This document shows positions 18,292 through 26,348 of a DNA stretch of 64,000 nucleotides, piece by piece. Each line of letters begins with the position of its first letter. Positions within the stretch are counted from its first letter, which is position 1. A program made the position numbers and the translations under genes. Source of the DNA: Pseudomonadota bacterium (lineage in GTDB: Bacteria > Pseudomonadota > Gammaproteobacteria > Burkholderiales > Burkholderiaceae_C); assembly GCA_023442945.1 (NCBI GenBank), contig JAEZWW010000047.1, forward strand, positions 1-64,000. Reading direction: 5' to 3'. Below the pieces are notes generated by a model that was given only the letters and a program-made list of their open reading frames with translations, made no database searches and was not told the origin of the DNA.

Positions 18292-18512
18292 TGAAACATG
18301 TTGGAGAGGACGACCCGCCATAGACTGGGCGCAACCTTTGACTGCTGGCGTTCTCAGCGTGGCCCAGGACGTCGGCTCTACAACGCTGTTGGCCGGAAGG
18401 TTCGGGGACGCGCTTCCTGTGTCCCAGGCCGATTCGGGCAGGGCCGCCGAACCCCCCAGTCACAGCTGCCCCAGGCCACCGTCCCGACAACTCTTTGGTC
18501 CAGGAGCCTGCC

Positions 18513-18983
18513 ATGAAACGAACCACTCTCATCGCCGTGCTGGCCGCTGCTGGCGCCTGCCTGTCGGCATGTGCCAGCCACGCCCCGGGCGGCAAAGCTG
18601 TTACCGAACGCGCGGAGGCTAACCGCCGCACCGTGCTGGAATACTACGAAAAAGGGCTGAACCAGAAGGACGCCGAAGCGGCGCTTCAGTACGTTGGAGA
18701 ACAGTACCTGCAGCACAACCCGCTGGTCGCTGATGGGCGAGAAGGCTTTCGCCAGTTCATCCAGAAGCTGCGCCAGGAGCATCCGCAGTCGCACAGCGAG
18801 GTCAAGCGCAGCTTTGTCGATGGCGACTACGTCATCCTGCACGTGCACGGTGTGCGCGACCCCGGCACACGAGGCAACGCCATTGTCGACATCTTCCGGC
18901 TGGACCGCGGCAAGATCGTCGAGCACTGGGACGCCATCCAGCCTATCCCTGAAACGACGGCCAGTGGCCGTCCCATGTTCTAG
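18513..18983 (+). CDS. SnoaL-like (NTF2-fold) lipoprotein, copy A
   Basis: This 156-residue protein has a lipoprotein signal peptide (lipobox LSAC, Cys at residue 20) followed by an NTF2-fold domain of the SnoaL-like ester-cyclase/isomerase type. The motifs include RRTVLEYYEKGLNQKD, QYLQHNPLVADGREGF, FVDGDYVILHVHGVRDPG and KIVEHWDAIQPIPE. A near-identical paralogue lies 1.4 kb downstream at 20355. In this family the pocket often binds hydrophobic cyclic compounds, so a role linked to aromatic catabolism is conceivable but unproven. It should sit on the periplasmic face of a membrane. CAGGAG precedes the ATG. Confidence 0.8.
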   Translation: MKRTTLIAVLAAAGACLSACASHAPGGKAVTERAEANRRTVLEYYEKGLNQKDAEAALQYVGEQYLQHNPLVADGREGFRQFIQKLRQEHPQSHSEVKRSFVDGDYVILHVHGVRDPGTRGNAIVDIFRLDRGKIVEHWDAIQPIPETTASGRPMF

Positions 18984-19098
18984 CCTTGGTGGCCGTTCAC
19001 CTCAACGCGCGGCCCTGTCCCAACCTCGAGCAGGGTCAGCGGCGCGCGCGTGAAACCCTTCGCGATCTTCTTCAACCGCACACCGCTACAGCCCTGCC

Positions 19099-19890
19099 AT
19101 GAACGCCGTCCTTGAATTGCCCACCGCCCCCGTCGCCTTGGCGAAGCTGCATCCCGACGAACAGGCCGCGCGCCAGCAGCTCGCCGCCTGCTACCGCATC
19201 TTCGCGATGCTGGGGTGGACGGAGATGATCTACAACCACATCACGCTGCGCCTGCCCGACAGCGTGACGGGCGGCGACAAGCAGTTCTTGATCAACCCGT
19301 TCGGCCTTCACTACACCGAGGTGACGGCCAGCAACCTGGTCAAAATCAACCTGGCGGGCGACATCCTGGACGGCTCGGCTTACCCCATCAACCCGGCCGG
19401 CTACGTGCTGCACAGCGCGATCCACGACGGGGTGGCAGGCGCGCACTGCGTCATGCACACGCACACCACGGCCGGGGTGGCGGTGGCGTCGCTGGCCAGC
19501 GGCCTGTCGCAAAGCAACTTCTACAGCGCGCAGCTGCACGGCATGGTGGCGTACCACGACTTTGAGGGCATTACGATCCATGGCGAAGAGGGCCCGCGCG
19601 TGATCGCCAGCATCGGTGGCCGCAAGGCCGTTATCCTGCGCAACCACGGCCTTCTGAGCTGGGGCCAGACATTGCCGCAAGCCTTCGTCGTGCTGTGGAC
19701 TCTGCAGCGCGCCTGTGAGATCCAGTTGGCTACACAAAGCATGGGTGCGCCGCTGCCGGTGCCCGAGGCGATTGCCGCCCAATGCACACGCGATTCGCTG
19801 CAATTCGACCCCAAGCATGGCGCTGGTCAGGACCTGTTCAACGCGCTCGTTCGGCAGATTGAGCGGCTCGACCCAAGCTATAAAAACTGA
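19099..19890 (+). CDS. Class II aldolase/adducin family protein
   Basis: This 263-residue class II aldolase-fold protein belongs to the cytoplasmic aldolase/adducin-like group. Motifs are YNHITLRLPDS, FLINPFGLHYTEVTASNLVK, the metal-binding HTHT in HCVMHTHTTAGVAV and VILRNHGLLSWGQTLPQA with the third histidine ligand. It differs from the protein encoded at 8495 in length and sequence. Its final residues (SYKN, stop) are provided by the start of a type-1 repeat. Pieces of a second, decayed copy of this gene can be seen at 20860-21106. The substrate is unknown. Confidence 0.88.
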   Translation: MNAVLELPTAPVALAKLHPDEQAARQQLAACYRIFAMLGWTEMIYNHITLRLPDSVTGGDKQFLINPFGLHYTEVTASNLVKINLAGDILDGSAYPINPAGYVLHSAIHDGVAGAHCVMHTHTTAGVAVASLASGLSQSNFYSAQLHGMVAYHDFEGITIHGEEGPRVIASIGGRKAVILRNHGLLSWGQTLPQAFVVLWTLQRACEIQLATQSMGAPLPVPEAIAAQCTRDSLQFDPKHGAGQDLFNALVRQIERLDPSYKN

Positions 19891-19928
19891 AGCTGTCTGC
19901 GCAGATAGGTGTTGGGCTGAGGGCCTAA
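19877..19928 (+). repeat. Dispersed repeat type 1, copy 7
   Basis: GCTATAAAAACTGAAGC, TGTCTGCGCAGATAGG, TTGGGCTGAGGGCC. The first bases encode the last codons and stop of the aldolase gene. Confidence 0.83.
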
Positions 19929-20354
19929 GCAGCTTAGAAAAGCGCTTCAGGCCATCGCGGCGACCGGCACGAAGTGCCGAGGCCTGCCAGCACATGCAGC
20001 TGAAAACGGTACGGGGTTGAAGCACCCGTGCCACATCGGCGCGCGACGGGACGTGCAGGCGTTCAGCTGCCCATCGCGCGCCACATGTGGGTGCGTTCGA
20101 TACCCGCCGGTCGATCCGGCGTGCAGGCCGCACCCGATGTCGCAATGCCCCGGATCCGCCAAGGTGAAAGGGCGACGCTATCCTGTGGGCTCCCGAAGAT
20201 CAGGCACGCGAGTGGCTGGTCGCCGGTGCACAGTGTGTCGCCGTGACGTGGAAACGCCAGTACCTACAGCCGCCACGCGGTGCGGCTGACTGTGTACAAG
20301 GCCGGTCCGGTCAATCCGACATCTCCCTCCAACAGCGACTGAAAGGAAAGATGT
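19929..20354. other. Long stretch without a recognisable gene
   Basis: About 425 bases between the aldolase and the second SnoaL-like lipoprotein gene. Short open frames exist on the plus strand but none has a family-like product, a good ribosome binding site or convincing codon use. The last bases carry a good Shine-Dalgarno (GAAAGGAAAG) for the downstream gene. It may hold the promoter of that gene. Confidence 0.5.
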
Positions 20355-20819
20355 ATGCGACGCCCTTACCTCACCCCGCTTCTGGCAGCGGCCGCGCTGA
20401 CCCTGTCAGCATGCGCTCAGACGACGGCTGCGCCCCCGCTCTCGCAGGCGGAAACCAACCGCCGCAACGTGCTGGATTTCTATGAGAAAGCGCTCAACCA
20501 GAAGGACGCCGACGCGGCCGTGCAGTACCTCGGTCCGCGCTACGTTCAGCACAACCCGGTGGCCGCCGATGGCGTGGAAGGCTTTCGCCAGTTCATCGGC
20601 TACCTGCGCGACAAGCAGCCCCGCTCACACAGCGAGATCAAGCGCAGCTTCGTGGACGGCGACTATGTGATCCTACACGTGCATGCGGTGAATGGCCCGG
20701 GCGACCGCGGCAGCGCCATCATCGACATCTTCAAGCTGGAAAACGGCAAGATCGTTGAGCACTGGGACGCGATCCAGCCGGTGCCCGCGAAGGCGGCGAA
20801 CCGCAACGGGATGTTCTGA
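20355..20819 (+). CDS. SnoaL-like (NTF2-fold) lipoprotein, copy B
   Basis: This 154-residue paralogue of the protein encoded at 18513 has the same layout: signal peptide, lipobox LSAC (Cys20) and an NTF2-fold domain. Shared segments include GVEGFRQFI, FVDGDYVILHVHAVNGPG and KIVEHWDAIQPVP. The duplication is old enough that the signal peptides and linkers have diverged. A strong Shine-Dalgarno (GAAAGGA) precedes the ATG. The position, preceding a decayed aldolase remnant and another type-1 repeat, indicates duplication of a lipoprotein-aldolase-repeat unit. Function unknown; location is expected to be membrane anchored. Confidence 0.8.
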   Translation: MRRPYLTPLLAAAALTLSACAQTTAAPPLSQAETNRRNVLDFYEKALNQKDADAAVQYLGPRYVQHNPVAADGVEGFRQFIGYLRDKQPRSHSEIKRSFVDGDYVILHVHAVNGPGDRGSAIIDIFKLENGKIVEHWDAIQPVPAKAANRNGMF

Positions 20820-20859
20820 ACGAACCACCGTCGGATGGGCCGGGCGCAGCCGACAGGGC

Positions 20860-21106
20860 GCCGCTCGGTGCGCATTTGCGTCTGCGCCTGCGCCATTTTG
20901 GCCACCGCGCGCGCGATAGGCCTGCCAAGGCCTGCCACGCGGTTATCCTGCGCAACCATGGCTGCTGCGTGTGAGCGTGATTCGGCAGCCCGCGCACCTT
21001 ATCCCGTGGACGACGCCAGGCATTGGCGGCGCAGCGACCGGTGCCCTAGGCGCGGTGTGCCCGAAGGTGTTCAACGCGGGCGCGACAGCCAAATCGGCTT
21101 GATGTG
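20860..21106 (+). pseudogene. Remnant of a duplicated class II aldolase gene
   Basis: No open frame remains, but pieces match the intact aldolase gene in order. GTTATCCTGCGCAACCA is identical at 19630 and 20942 (the segment encoding the VILRNHG metal ligand). TGTTCAACGCG is shared at 19835 and 21068, and both copies run directly into a type-1 repeat beginning AGCTATAAAAAC. The remnant is internally shortened. Low-level similarity between these anchors was judged by eye only. Confidence 0.55.
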
Positions 21107-21163
21107 AGCTATAAAAACAGAAGCTGCTTGCGCAGATGGTTGTAGGGCTGGAGGCCTGAATGA
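21107..21163 (+). repeat. Dispersed repeat type 1, copy 8 (supplies panE-like translation start)
   Basis: GCTATAAAAACAGAAGC, TGCTTGCGCAGATGG, TTGTAGGGCTGGAGGCCTGA. The GGAGG of the third block lies 6 bases before the ATG of the following gene and is its only visible Shine-Dalgarno. Confidence 0.88.
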
Positions 21164-22140
21164 TTCAAAAAGTGGCAATCTACGGGGCCGGCGCCATTGG
21201 TGGCTGGATGGGCGTGAAGCTGGCGCAGGCGGGCTGCGCGCTGAGTGTGGTGGCGCGCGGCGCCACGCTGGCCGCCTTGCGCGCCGACGGGCTGCGCCTG
21301 CGCGATGGCGAGGCCGAACACCGCGTGGCCGTGCAAGCGTCCGACCAGCCGGCGGACCTGGGCGTGCAGGACCTGGTGGTGGTGTCGGTCAAGGCGCCGT
21401 CGATGGGTGACGTGGCGCGCGCCATCGGCCCCTTGATCGGTCCTGACACGATCGTGCTGACCGCCATGAATGGCGTGCCCTGGTGGTTTCTGCAGGGCTT
21501 TGGCGGCCCGGTGGCCGGGCGCACGCTGGAGGCGGTCGACCCGGGCGGCGGCATCGCCGCGCACATCCCCGCCGCGCAGGTGCTGGGCTGCGTGGTGCAC
21601 GCCAGTTGCGTGGTCGAAGCGCCGGGCGTCATCCGCCGCCGCATGGGCAACGGCCTGATCGTGGGCGAGCCCGCGGGGGGCGAAACGCCGCGCCTGCGCG
21701 CGCTGGTCGATCTGCTGGTGCGCGCCGGCTTCGACACCACCCTGACGCAGCAGATCCAGAAAGACATTTGGTACAAGCTGTGGGGCAACATGACCGTCAA
21801 CCCGGTCTGCGCCATGACCGGCGCCACGTCCGACGTGGTGCTGGACGACCCGTTGGCGCGCGGCTTCATCAGCCAGGTGATGCTGGAGGCGCGCGAGATC
21901 GGCGCGCGCATCGGCATCCCGATCGCCGAGCAGCCGGAAGACCGCCACGCCGTCACGCGCAAGCTGGGCGCCATGCGCCCGTCCATGCTCCAAGACGTGG
22001 ATGGCGGCCGCCCGGTGGAAATCGACGCGCTGGTCGGCTCGGTGCGCGAGCTGGGGCAACTGACCGGCGTGGCCACGCCCTTCACCGACGCGCTGCTCGG
22101 CCTGTCGCGCCTGCACGCGCGCACGCGCGGCTTGTACTGA
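21160..22140 (+). CDS. 2-dehydropantoate 2-reductase family oxidoreductase
   Basis: This 326-residue NADP-dependent ketopantoate-reductase-like enzyme has the Rossmann motif VAIYGAGAIGGWMGVKLAQAG at the N-terminus and the family segments VVVSVKAPSMGDV and DIWYKLWGNMTVNPVCAMTG. The latter holds the catalytic lysine and the NPxxALT-like helix. The ADGLRLRDG region is also typical. In catabolic contexts such PanE-like proteins often act on other 2-oxo acids, so I do not assign panE itself. Its Shine-Dalgarno GGAGG and the base before its ATG are part of a type-1 repeat. It is probably transcribed separately from the hpa genes. Confidence 0.85.
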   Translation: MIQKVAIYGAGAIGGWMGVKLAQAGCALSVVARGATLAALRADGLRLRDGEAEHRVAVQASDQPADLGVQDLVVVSVKAPSMGDVARAIGPLIGPDTIVLTAMNGVPWWFLQGFGGPVAGRTLEAVDPGGGIAAHIPAAQVLGCVVHASCVVEAPGVIRRRMGNGLIVGEPAGGETPRLRALVDLLVRAGFDTTLTQQIQKDIWYKLWGNMTVNPVCAMTGATSDVVLDDPLARGFISQVMLEAREIGARIGIPIAEQPEDRHAVTRKLGAMRPSMLQDVDGGRPVEIDALVGSVRELGQLTGVATPFTDALLGLSRLHARTRGLY

Positions 22141-22250
22141 CCTGCGCGGGTCCGGCGCAGCACGGGCTTAGGTAGCCCGACGGCCGACGCGCCACCGCAG
22201 TCCTGGGCGCGACGGCGGTCGGGTGCGCTGCGTGCGACACTCGCGGGAGC

Positions 22251-23156
22251 ATGAACAGCCCCCCTCGCGCCCTTTCCACGCTTGCGTTCCTCACGCTGCT
22301 GTTCATCGCGCTGATGATGGGCGCCAACCACGTGGCCGCGCGCCTGGCCTTCAACCACGGGGTGGACGTGCCCACGGCCGTCATGTTCCGCAGCATCGTC
22401 ACCGCCAGCGTGGTCGGGCTGCTGCTGGTGCTGCACCGCGTGCCGCTGGCGCTGACGGGGCGCCAACGCAAAGCCTTGCCGCTGATCGGCGTGCTGATCG
22501 CCATCCAGAGCGTGTGCCTGTATTCGGCCGTGGCGCGCTTGCCGGTCGCGCTCGCGCTGCTGGTGTTCAACAGCTTCCCGTTGATGACCGCGCTGTGGGC
22601 GCGCCTGCTGTACGGCCACCGGCCCGAGCGCAGTCTGCTGATGGCCATGCCCGTCATCCTGCTCGGCCTGGTATTGGCGCTGGATGTGCTGGGCGCGGCG
22701 TCAGGCCTGGGCGCTGCCGGGCAGTGGCGCGAGATCGGTGCGGGCGTCGCCTTCGCCGTGGGCGCGTCCGTCACCTTCGGCCTGGCGCTGGTGTTGACGC
22801 AACACGAAGCCGGTGGCCTGGACGGGCGCCTGCGCACCTTCGCCACCATGGCCATGGTGGGCGTGCTGGCGGGCACGGTTGTGCTGGTGCGCGGCGGCCC
22901 GGCGCTGCCAGACGCGCCTGCGGGCTGGTGGGGGCTGGGCCTGCTGACGCTGCTGTACGGTACTGGCATCACCCTGCTGTTCACCGTGCTGCCGCGCTTG
23001 GGCGTGGTCGGCAATTCGGCCATCATGAACGTGGAGCCTGTATTCGCGCTGATCCTGGCCTGGCTGATCCTGGGGCAGGCCGTGGCGCCGGTGCAGCTGC
23101 TGGGCGCGCTGATCGTCGTGGGAGCGGTGGTTTGGCTGGGGACGAGAAAAAAGTAG
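22251..23156 (+). CDS. EamA/DMT-family transporter
   Basis: This 301-residue integral membrane protein has ten predicted segments and two EamA repeats, typical of drug/metabolite exporters (RhaT/YdcZ-like). Characteristic features are MGANHVAARLAFNHGVDVPT in TM1, SLLMAMPVILLGLVLAL mid-protein and the second-repeat end NVEPVFALILAWLILGQ. The substrate cannot be predicted. The ATG lies 4 bases after GGGAG. The gene is followed directly by a type-2 repeat. Confidence 0.85.
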   Translation: MNSPPRALSTLAFLTLLFIALMMGANHVAARLAFNHGVDVPTAVMFRSIVTASVVGLLLVLHRVPLALTGRQRKALPLIGVLIAIQSVCLYSAVARLPVALALLVFNSFPLMTALWARLLYGHRPERSLLMAMPVILLGLVLALDVLGAASGLGAAGQWREIGAGVAFAVGASVTFGLALVLTQHEAGGLDGRLRTFATMAMVGVLAGTVVLVRGGPALPDAPAGWWGLGLLTLLYGTGITLLFTVLPRLGVVGNSAIMNVEPVFALILAWLILGQAVAPVQLLGALIVVGAVVWLGTRKK

Positions 23157-23158
23157 GC

Positions 23159-23263
23159 TCCCCGTGAGCCGCTGACGCGGCTTCCCCCTCAAGGGGGACG
23201 ACGCCAGTGCCCGGCGCAGGTCCGGGCACGGCGTCTGCTGGGTTGGCCTGCTCCGCGGCCATC
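23159..23263 (+). repeat. Dispersed structured repeat type 2, copy 3
   Basis: Stems are AGCCGC/GCGGCT (a double change relative to AGGCGC/GCGCCT of the other copies), CCCCCT/AGGGGG, TGCCCGG/CCGGGCA within CGCC/GGCG, and GGCC/GGCC. It begins right after the EamA stop codon. The rest of 23264-23428 contains no visible feature. Confidence 0.85.
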
Positions 23264-23428
23264 TGGGCGGCTTGCTGCGCAGCCTTGGGTATACGGGGCG
23301 TGCGGACGTTGTGGGGCTTATGCGGGGCTTTTGCGGTCGCGTCGCGTTGATGGTCAAGAAGGATTGATGGCGGGCTACCGTCAAACCGCCGCGCTACCAT
23401 TTGCGCTCTTGCACGCTGCACTTGCACC

Positions 23429-24235
23429 ATGACGACCGAACACACGCCTGACGGCGGCGATGACGCCGCGGAATTTGACGACGCCACCAGCGCGACGCTG
23501 GACACGCTGGAGGACGTGCTGGACGCGCTGCGCGAGCGCGATCCGGAGGTGCCGCAGTGGGAGTTCTGCGAAGGCGTGATGACGGCCATGTTGGTGATGC
23601 GGCGCACGGTGGACGAGGCCGAATGGCTCGCCGCGATCTTCGGGCGCGACGCGGACGAAGTGTTCGCCACCCCAGCCGAGCGCACGCGCTTCGTCATGGG
23701 CTGGATCGAGCGCGAAGCGCAGTTGCGCCACGCGCTGGACAACCCGGTGGACGAGCTGGACGCCGACGGCGCGCTGGCGCCGGCCGTGATGGATTGGCGC
23801 GGCCTGTTGGCCACGCTGCCCGAGGAAGAGCGCGCCGAAGCCGCCGACCCCGACGAGCCACCACCCGCGCTGGCGCGCCTGTGGGCCACCGGCATCATGC
23901 ACGCCGTGGACTTCTGGGAAGCCGACTGGGCGCCGCCGCGCGACCCGGAGATCGCCGCCATGATGGGCGACGCGCTGCAGTGCATCGCCGACCTGCTGGA
24001 GGACGACCGTGGCCCGCCCGCCATGAACCTGTACGACGAAGACGGCCCACCCAGCGTGAGCGAAGCGCGTTTTGAAGCCTTTGGCGAAGCGCTGTGGGCC
24101 GTGTACGACCTGCACGACATCGCCAAGAGCCTGGGCCCACGCCAGCCGCCCGCGCGCAACGACAACAAGGTCGGCCGCAACGACCCGTGCCCCTGCGGCA
24201 GCGGCAAGAAATACAAGAAATGCCATGGGGCTTGA
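23429..24235 (+). CDS. YecA/UPF0149 family protein with C-terminal SEC-C motif
   Basis: This 268-residue acidic protein has an N-terminal helical YgfB/YecA-like domain (about residues 15-215; segments QWEFCEGVMTAMLVMRRTVD and FVMGWIEREAQLRHALD). It ends in a SEC-C zinc motif, GRNDPCPCGSGKKYKKCHG, with the ligands CxCx8CH. SEC-C tails bind zinc and, in SecA, SecB or the ribosome; the role of stand-alone UPF0149-SEC-C proteins is not settled. ATG start; no strong Shine-Dalgarno. Upstream 165 bases appear free of genes. Confidence 0.88.
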   Translation: MTTEHTPDGGDDAAEFDDATSATLDTLEDVLDALRERDPEVPQWEFCEGVMTAMLVMRRTVDEAEWLAAIFGRDADEVFATPAERTRFVMGWIEREAQLRHALDNPVDELDADGALAPAVMDWRGLLATLPEEERAEAADPDEPPPALARLWATGIMHAVDFWEADWAPPRDPEIAAMMGDALQCIADLLEDDRGPPAMNLYDEDGPPSVSEARFEAFGEALWAVYDLHDIAKSLGPRQPPARNDNKVGRNDPCPCGSGKKYKKCHGA

Positions 24236-24312
24236 CCTCAACGACCATGGCTGACGCCGCACATTCCCGGCGGCTTCTGCGACGCTGCCTGACCCGCGTT
24301 TGAGGTTTCGGT

Positions 24313-24834
24313 ATGGATGCGCCAGCCATCAGATTGGATGAGAGCTTTCTCCGCGAATCGCTGACGCTGTTCCATGGGTTCAAGCAATCGGTCCACTGGG
24401 ACAGCCGCATGAGAGCCCGCAAGACGGCGAGCTTTGGCGTCTCTTACGACTACTCTCAAATGGCCTTTCCAGAGCAGCCCATGCCGCCCGAGATTTAGGC
24501 GGTATGCGATCAACTTGAAGCGGCGCTGGGTTTCCGGCCCAACAACTGCTTGTTGAACTACTACGAGGACGGCGGCTCCTCGATGGGCTTTCACTCCGAT
24601 TCGAGCGAGGAGTTGCTGGCCGGCACCGGTGTGGCGATCGTGTCCCTCGGGCATGTGCGGTCCATTGTCTTTCGCAGCAAAGCAGACAAGTCGGTCGAGT
24701 TCGCCTACCCGCTGCCCAGCGGGTCCTTGCTCTACATGACCAAGCAGATTCAGGACGCTTGGCTGCATGCCATCCCCAAGGATCCGAGTGCCGGTGAACG
24801 CATCAGCATGACGTTCCGGGCCATCGTCAAATAA
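24313..24834 (+). pseudogene. AlkB-like 2-oxoglutarate/Fe(II) dioxygenase interrupted by a stop codon
   Basis: One continuous frame of about 173 codons is broken only by a TAG at 24496-24498 (after PEQPMPPEI). Downstream the frame continues as AVCDQLEAALGFRPNNCLLN and contains the complete catalytic core: YYEDGGSSMGFHSDS (His-x-Asp iron ligands), the distal histidine in DAWLHAIPKDP and the 2-oxoglutarate arginine in ERISMTFRAI. AlkB proteins reverse alkylation damage in nucleic acids. The N-terminal 61 codons include the substrate-lid region. A single-base change would restore the gene, so the loss is recent, a sequence error, or read through. Confidence 0.8.
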
Positions 24835-24957
24835 GCCACGGGCGCGCGTCTGGTCGACACGCGGTGCTCTCGGATCTGCCGCGCACCACGGTCACCAGCA
24901 CATGCTTCGCCAACTCTGTCTCAACCAATCGAGATGGCACGACGGAGGCCCTTACAG

Positions 24958-25023
24958 GCTATATCATTGATAGCTGGTCGCGCAAGTGGCACTAGGGCTG
25001 GAGGCTGATTTGGTTCTGAATTT
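24958..25023 (+). repeat. Dispersed repeat type 1, copy 9 (start region of SpmAB-like gene)
   Basis: GCTATATCATTGATAGC, TGGTCGCGCAAGTGGC, ACTAGGGCTGGAGGCTGATTT, and the trailer CTGAATTT. The GGAGG precedes the probable TTG start of the next gene by 7 bases. Confidence 0.88.
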
Positions 25024-26257
25024 CGTCTGGTTGGGTTTCTTCCTCAGCGCCTTCGTCGCGGCGCTGGGGCAGACGCTGGCGGGCGACTGGACGGTGCTGC
25101 CGCGGCTGTTGACCGCGATGTTCGACGCGGCCAAGACGGGGTTTGACATCTCCATCGGCCTGGTCGGCATGATGGCGCTGTGGCTGGGGTTGATGAAGAT
25201 CGGCGAGCGCGCCGGCATGATCGACGCCTTCGCGCGAGCGGTGAACCCCGTGTTCCGCCACCTCTTTCCCGGCGTGCCCGCCGGCCATCCGGCGCAAGGC
25301 GGCATGACCATGAACATGAGCGCCAACCTGCTCGGCCTGGACAACGCCGCCACGCCGCTGGGTTTGAAGGCAATGCAGGAGTTGCAGTCGCTCAACCCCG
25401 AGTCCGACACCGCCACCAACGCGCAGATCATGTTCCTGGTGCTGAACACGGCCGGGCTGACGCTGATTCCCACCTCGGTCATCGCCATCCGCCAGACCAT
25501 GGCCGTCAAGCAGGGGCTGGTCGGCTTCAACGCGGCCGACATCTTCTTGCCCACGCTGATCGCCACCGCGCTGTCATTGCTGGCCGCGCTGCTGTCCGTG
25601 GCCTGGGTGCAGCGCCTGCCGCTGTGGCGCGCCAGCCTGGTGTTGCCGCTGGCGGGCTTCTCTGCCGTGGTTGGCGCGCTGGTGTGGTGGCTGTCGCGCT
25701 TCCCGCCCGAGCAGTCGGCGCAGCTGATGGGCTTGATCGGCGCCGGCGTCATCCTCGCCGTCGTGGCCGCCTTTCTGGTGGCCGGCGCGCTGCGCGGCAT
25801 CAACGTGTACGACGCCTTCATCGACGGAGCTAAAGAAGGCTTTGGCGTGGCGGTGGGCATCATCCCCTACCTGGTCGCCATGCTGGTGGCCATCGCCGCG
25901 TTCCGCGCCGCGGGCTTGATGGATTTGCTGATGGGCGCCATCACCGCAGGTGTCTCGGCGCTGGGCTTGCCGACCGATTTTCTGCCAGCGCTGCCGGTGG
26001 GACTGATGAAGGTGCTGTCCGGCTCCGGCGCGCGCGGGCTGATGGTGGACGTGATGCAGACCTACGGCGTCGACTCATTCGCCGGCAAGCTGGTCGCCAT
26101 CATCCAGGGCTCGACCGAAACCACGTTCTACGTGCTGGCCGTGTACTTCGGCAGCGTCGGCGTCAAACACACGCGCCACGCACTGCCTTGCGCGCTGTTC
26201 GCCGACGCGGTCGGGCTGGTGGCGGCGGTGGGTGTGGCGTACGCGTTTTTTCGTTGA
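25010..26257 (+). CDS. SpmA-SpmB-like fusion, nucleoside recognition (Gate) domain membrane protein
   Basis: This 415-residue membrane protein fuses the two spore-maturation families: an SpmA-like N-terminal half (to about residue 200) and an SpmB-like C-terminal half with Gate domains. Motifs include GMTMNMSANLLGLDNAATPLG, the N-terminal DAAKTGFDISIGLVGMM and the C-terminal LSGSGARGLMVDVMQTYG and IQGSTETTFYVLAVYFG. In non-spore-formers the role is unknown, possibly transport. There is no ATG at the expected site. I chose TTG (MVLNFVWLGFF) with a GGAGG seven bases upstream; a GTG eight codons earlier, inside the repeat, is an alternative. Confidence 0.85.
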   Translation: MVLNFVWLGFFLSAFVAALGQTLAGDWTVLPRLLTAMFDAAKTGFDISIGLVGMMALWLGLMKIGERAGMIDAFARAVNPVFRHLFPGVPAGHPAQGGMTMNMSANLLGLDNAATPLGLKAMQELQSLNPESDTATNAQIMFLVLNTAGLTLIPTSVIAIRQTMAVKQGLVGFNAADIFLPTLIATALSLLAALLSVAWVQRLPLWRASLVLPLAGFSAVVGALVWWLSRFPPEQSAQLMGLIGAGVILAVVAAFLVAGALRGINVYDAFIDGAKEGFGVAVGIIPYLVAMLVAIAAFRAAGLMDLLMGAITAGVSALGLPTDFLPALPVGLMKVLSGSGARGLMVDVMQTYGVDSFAGKLVAIIQGSTETTFYVLAVYFGSVGVKHTRHALPCALFADAVGLVAAVGVAYAFFR

Positions 26258-26284
26258 GTGGCGGGCAGTCCGTTCCGTGCGGAT

Positions 26285-26339
26285 TGCTATATAAAGTCTA
26301 GCTGGCTGCTCAGATTCGACTAGGGCTGAAGCCTCATGT
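26285..26339 (+). repeat. Dispersed repeat type 1, copy 10
   Basis: GCTATATAAAGTCTAGC, TGGCTGCTCAGATTC, ACTAGGGCTGAAGCC. It lies between the convergent SpmAB-like and rsmI genes. Confidence 0.82.
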
Positions 26340-26348
26340 CATCCGCAA

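Noticed and set aside
20028..20289. Small open frames between the aldolase and the second lipoprotein gene
   Set aside because: No ribosome binding site, no family-like composition, and overlapping frames of similar length indicate chance openness.
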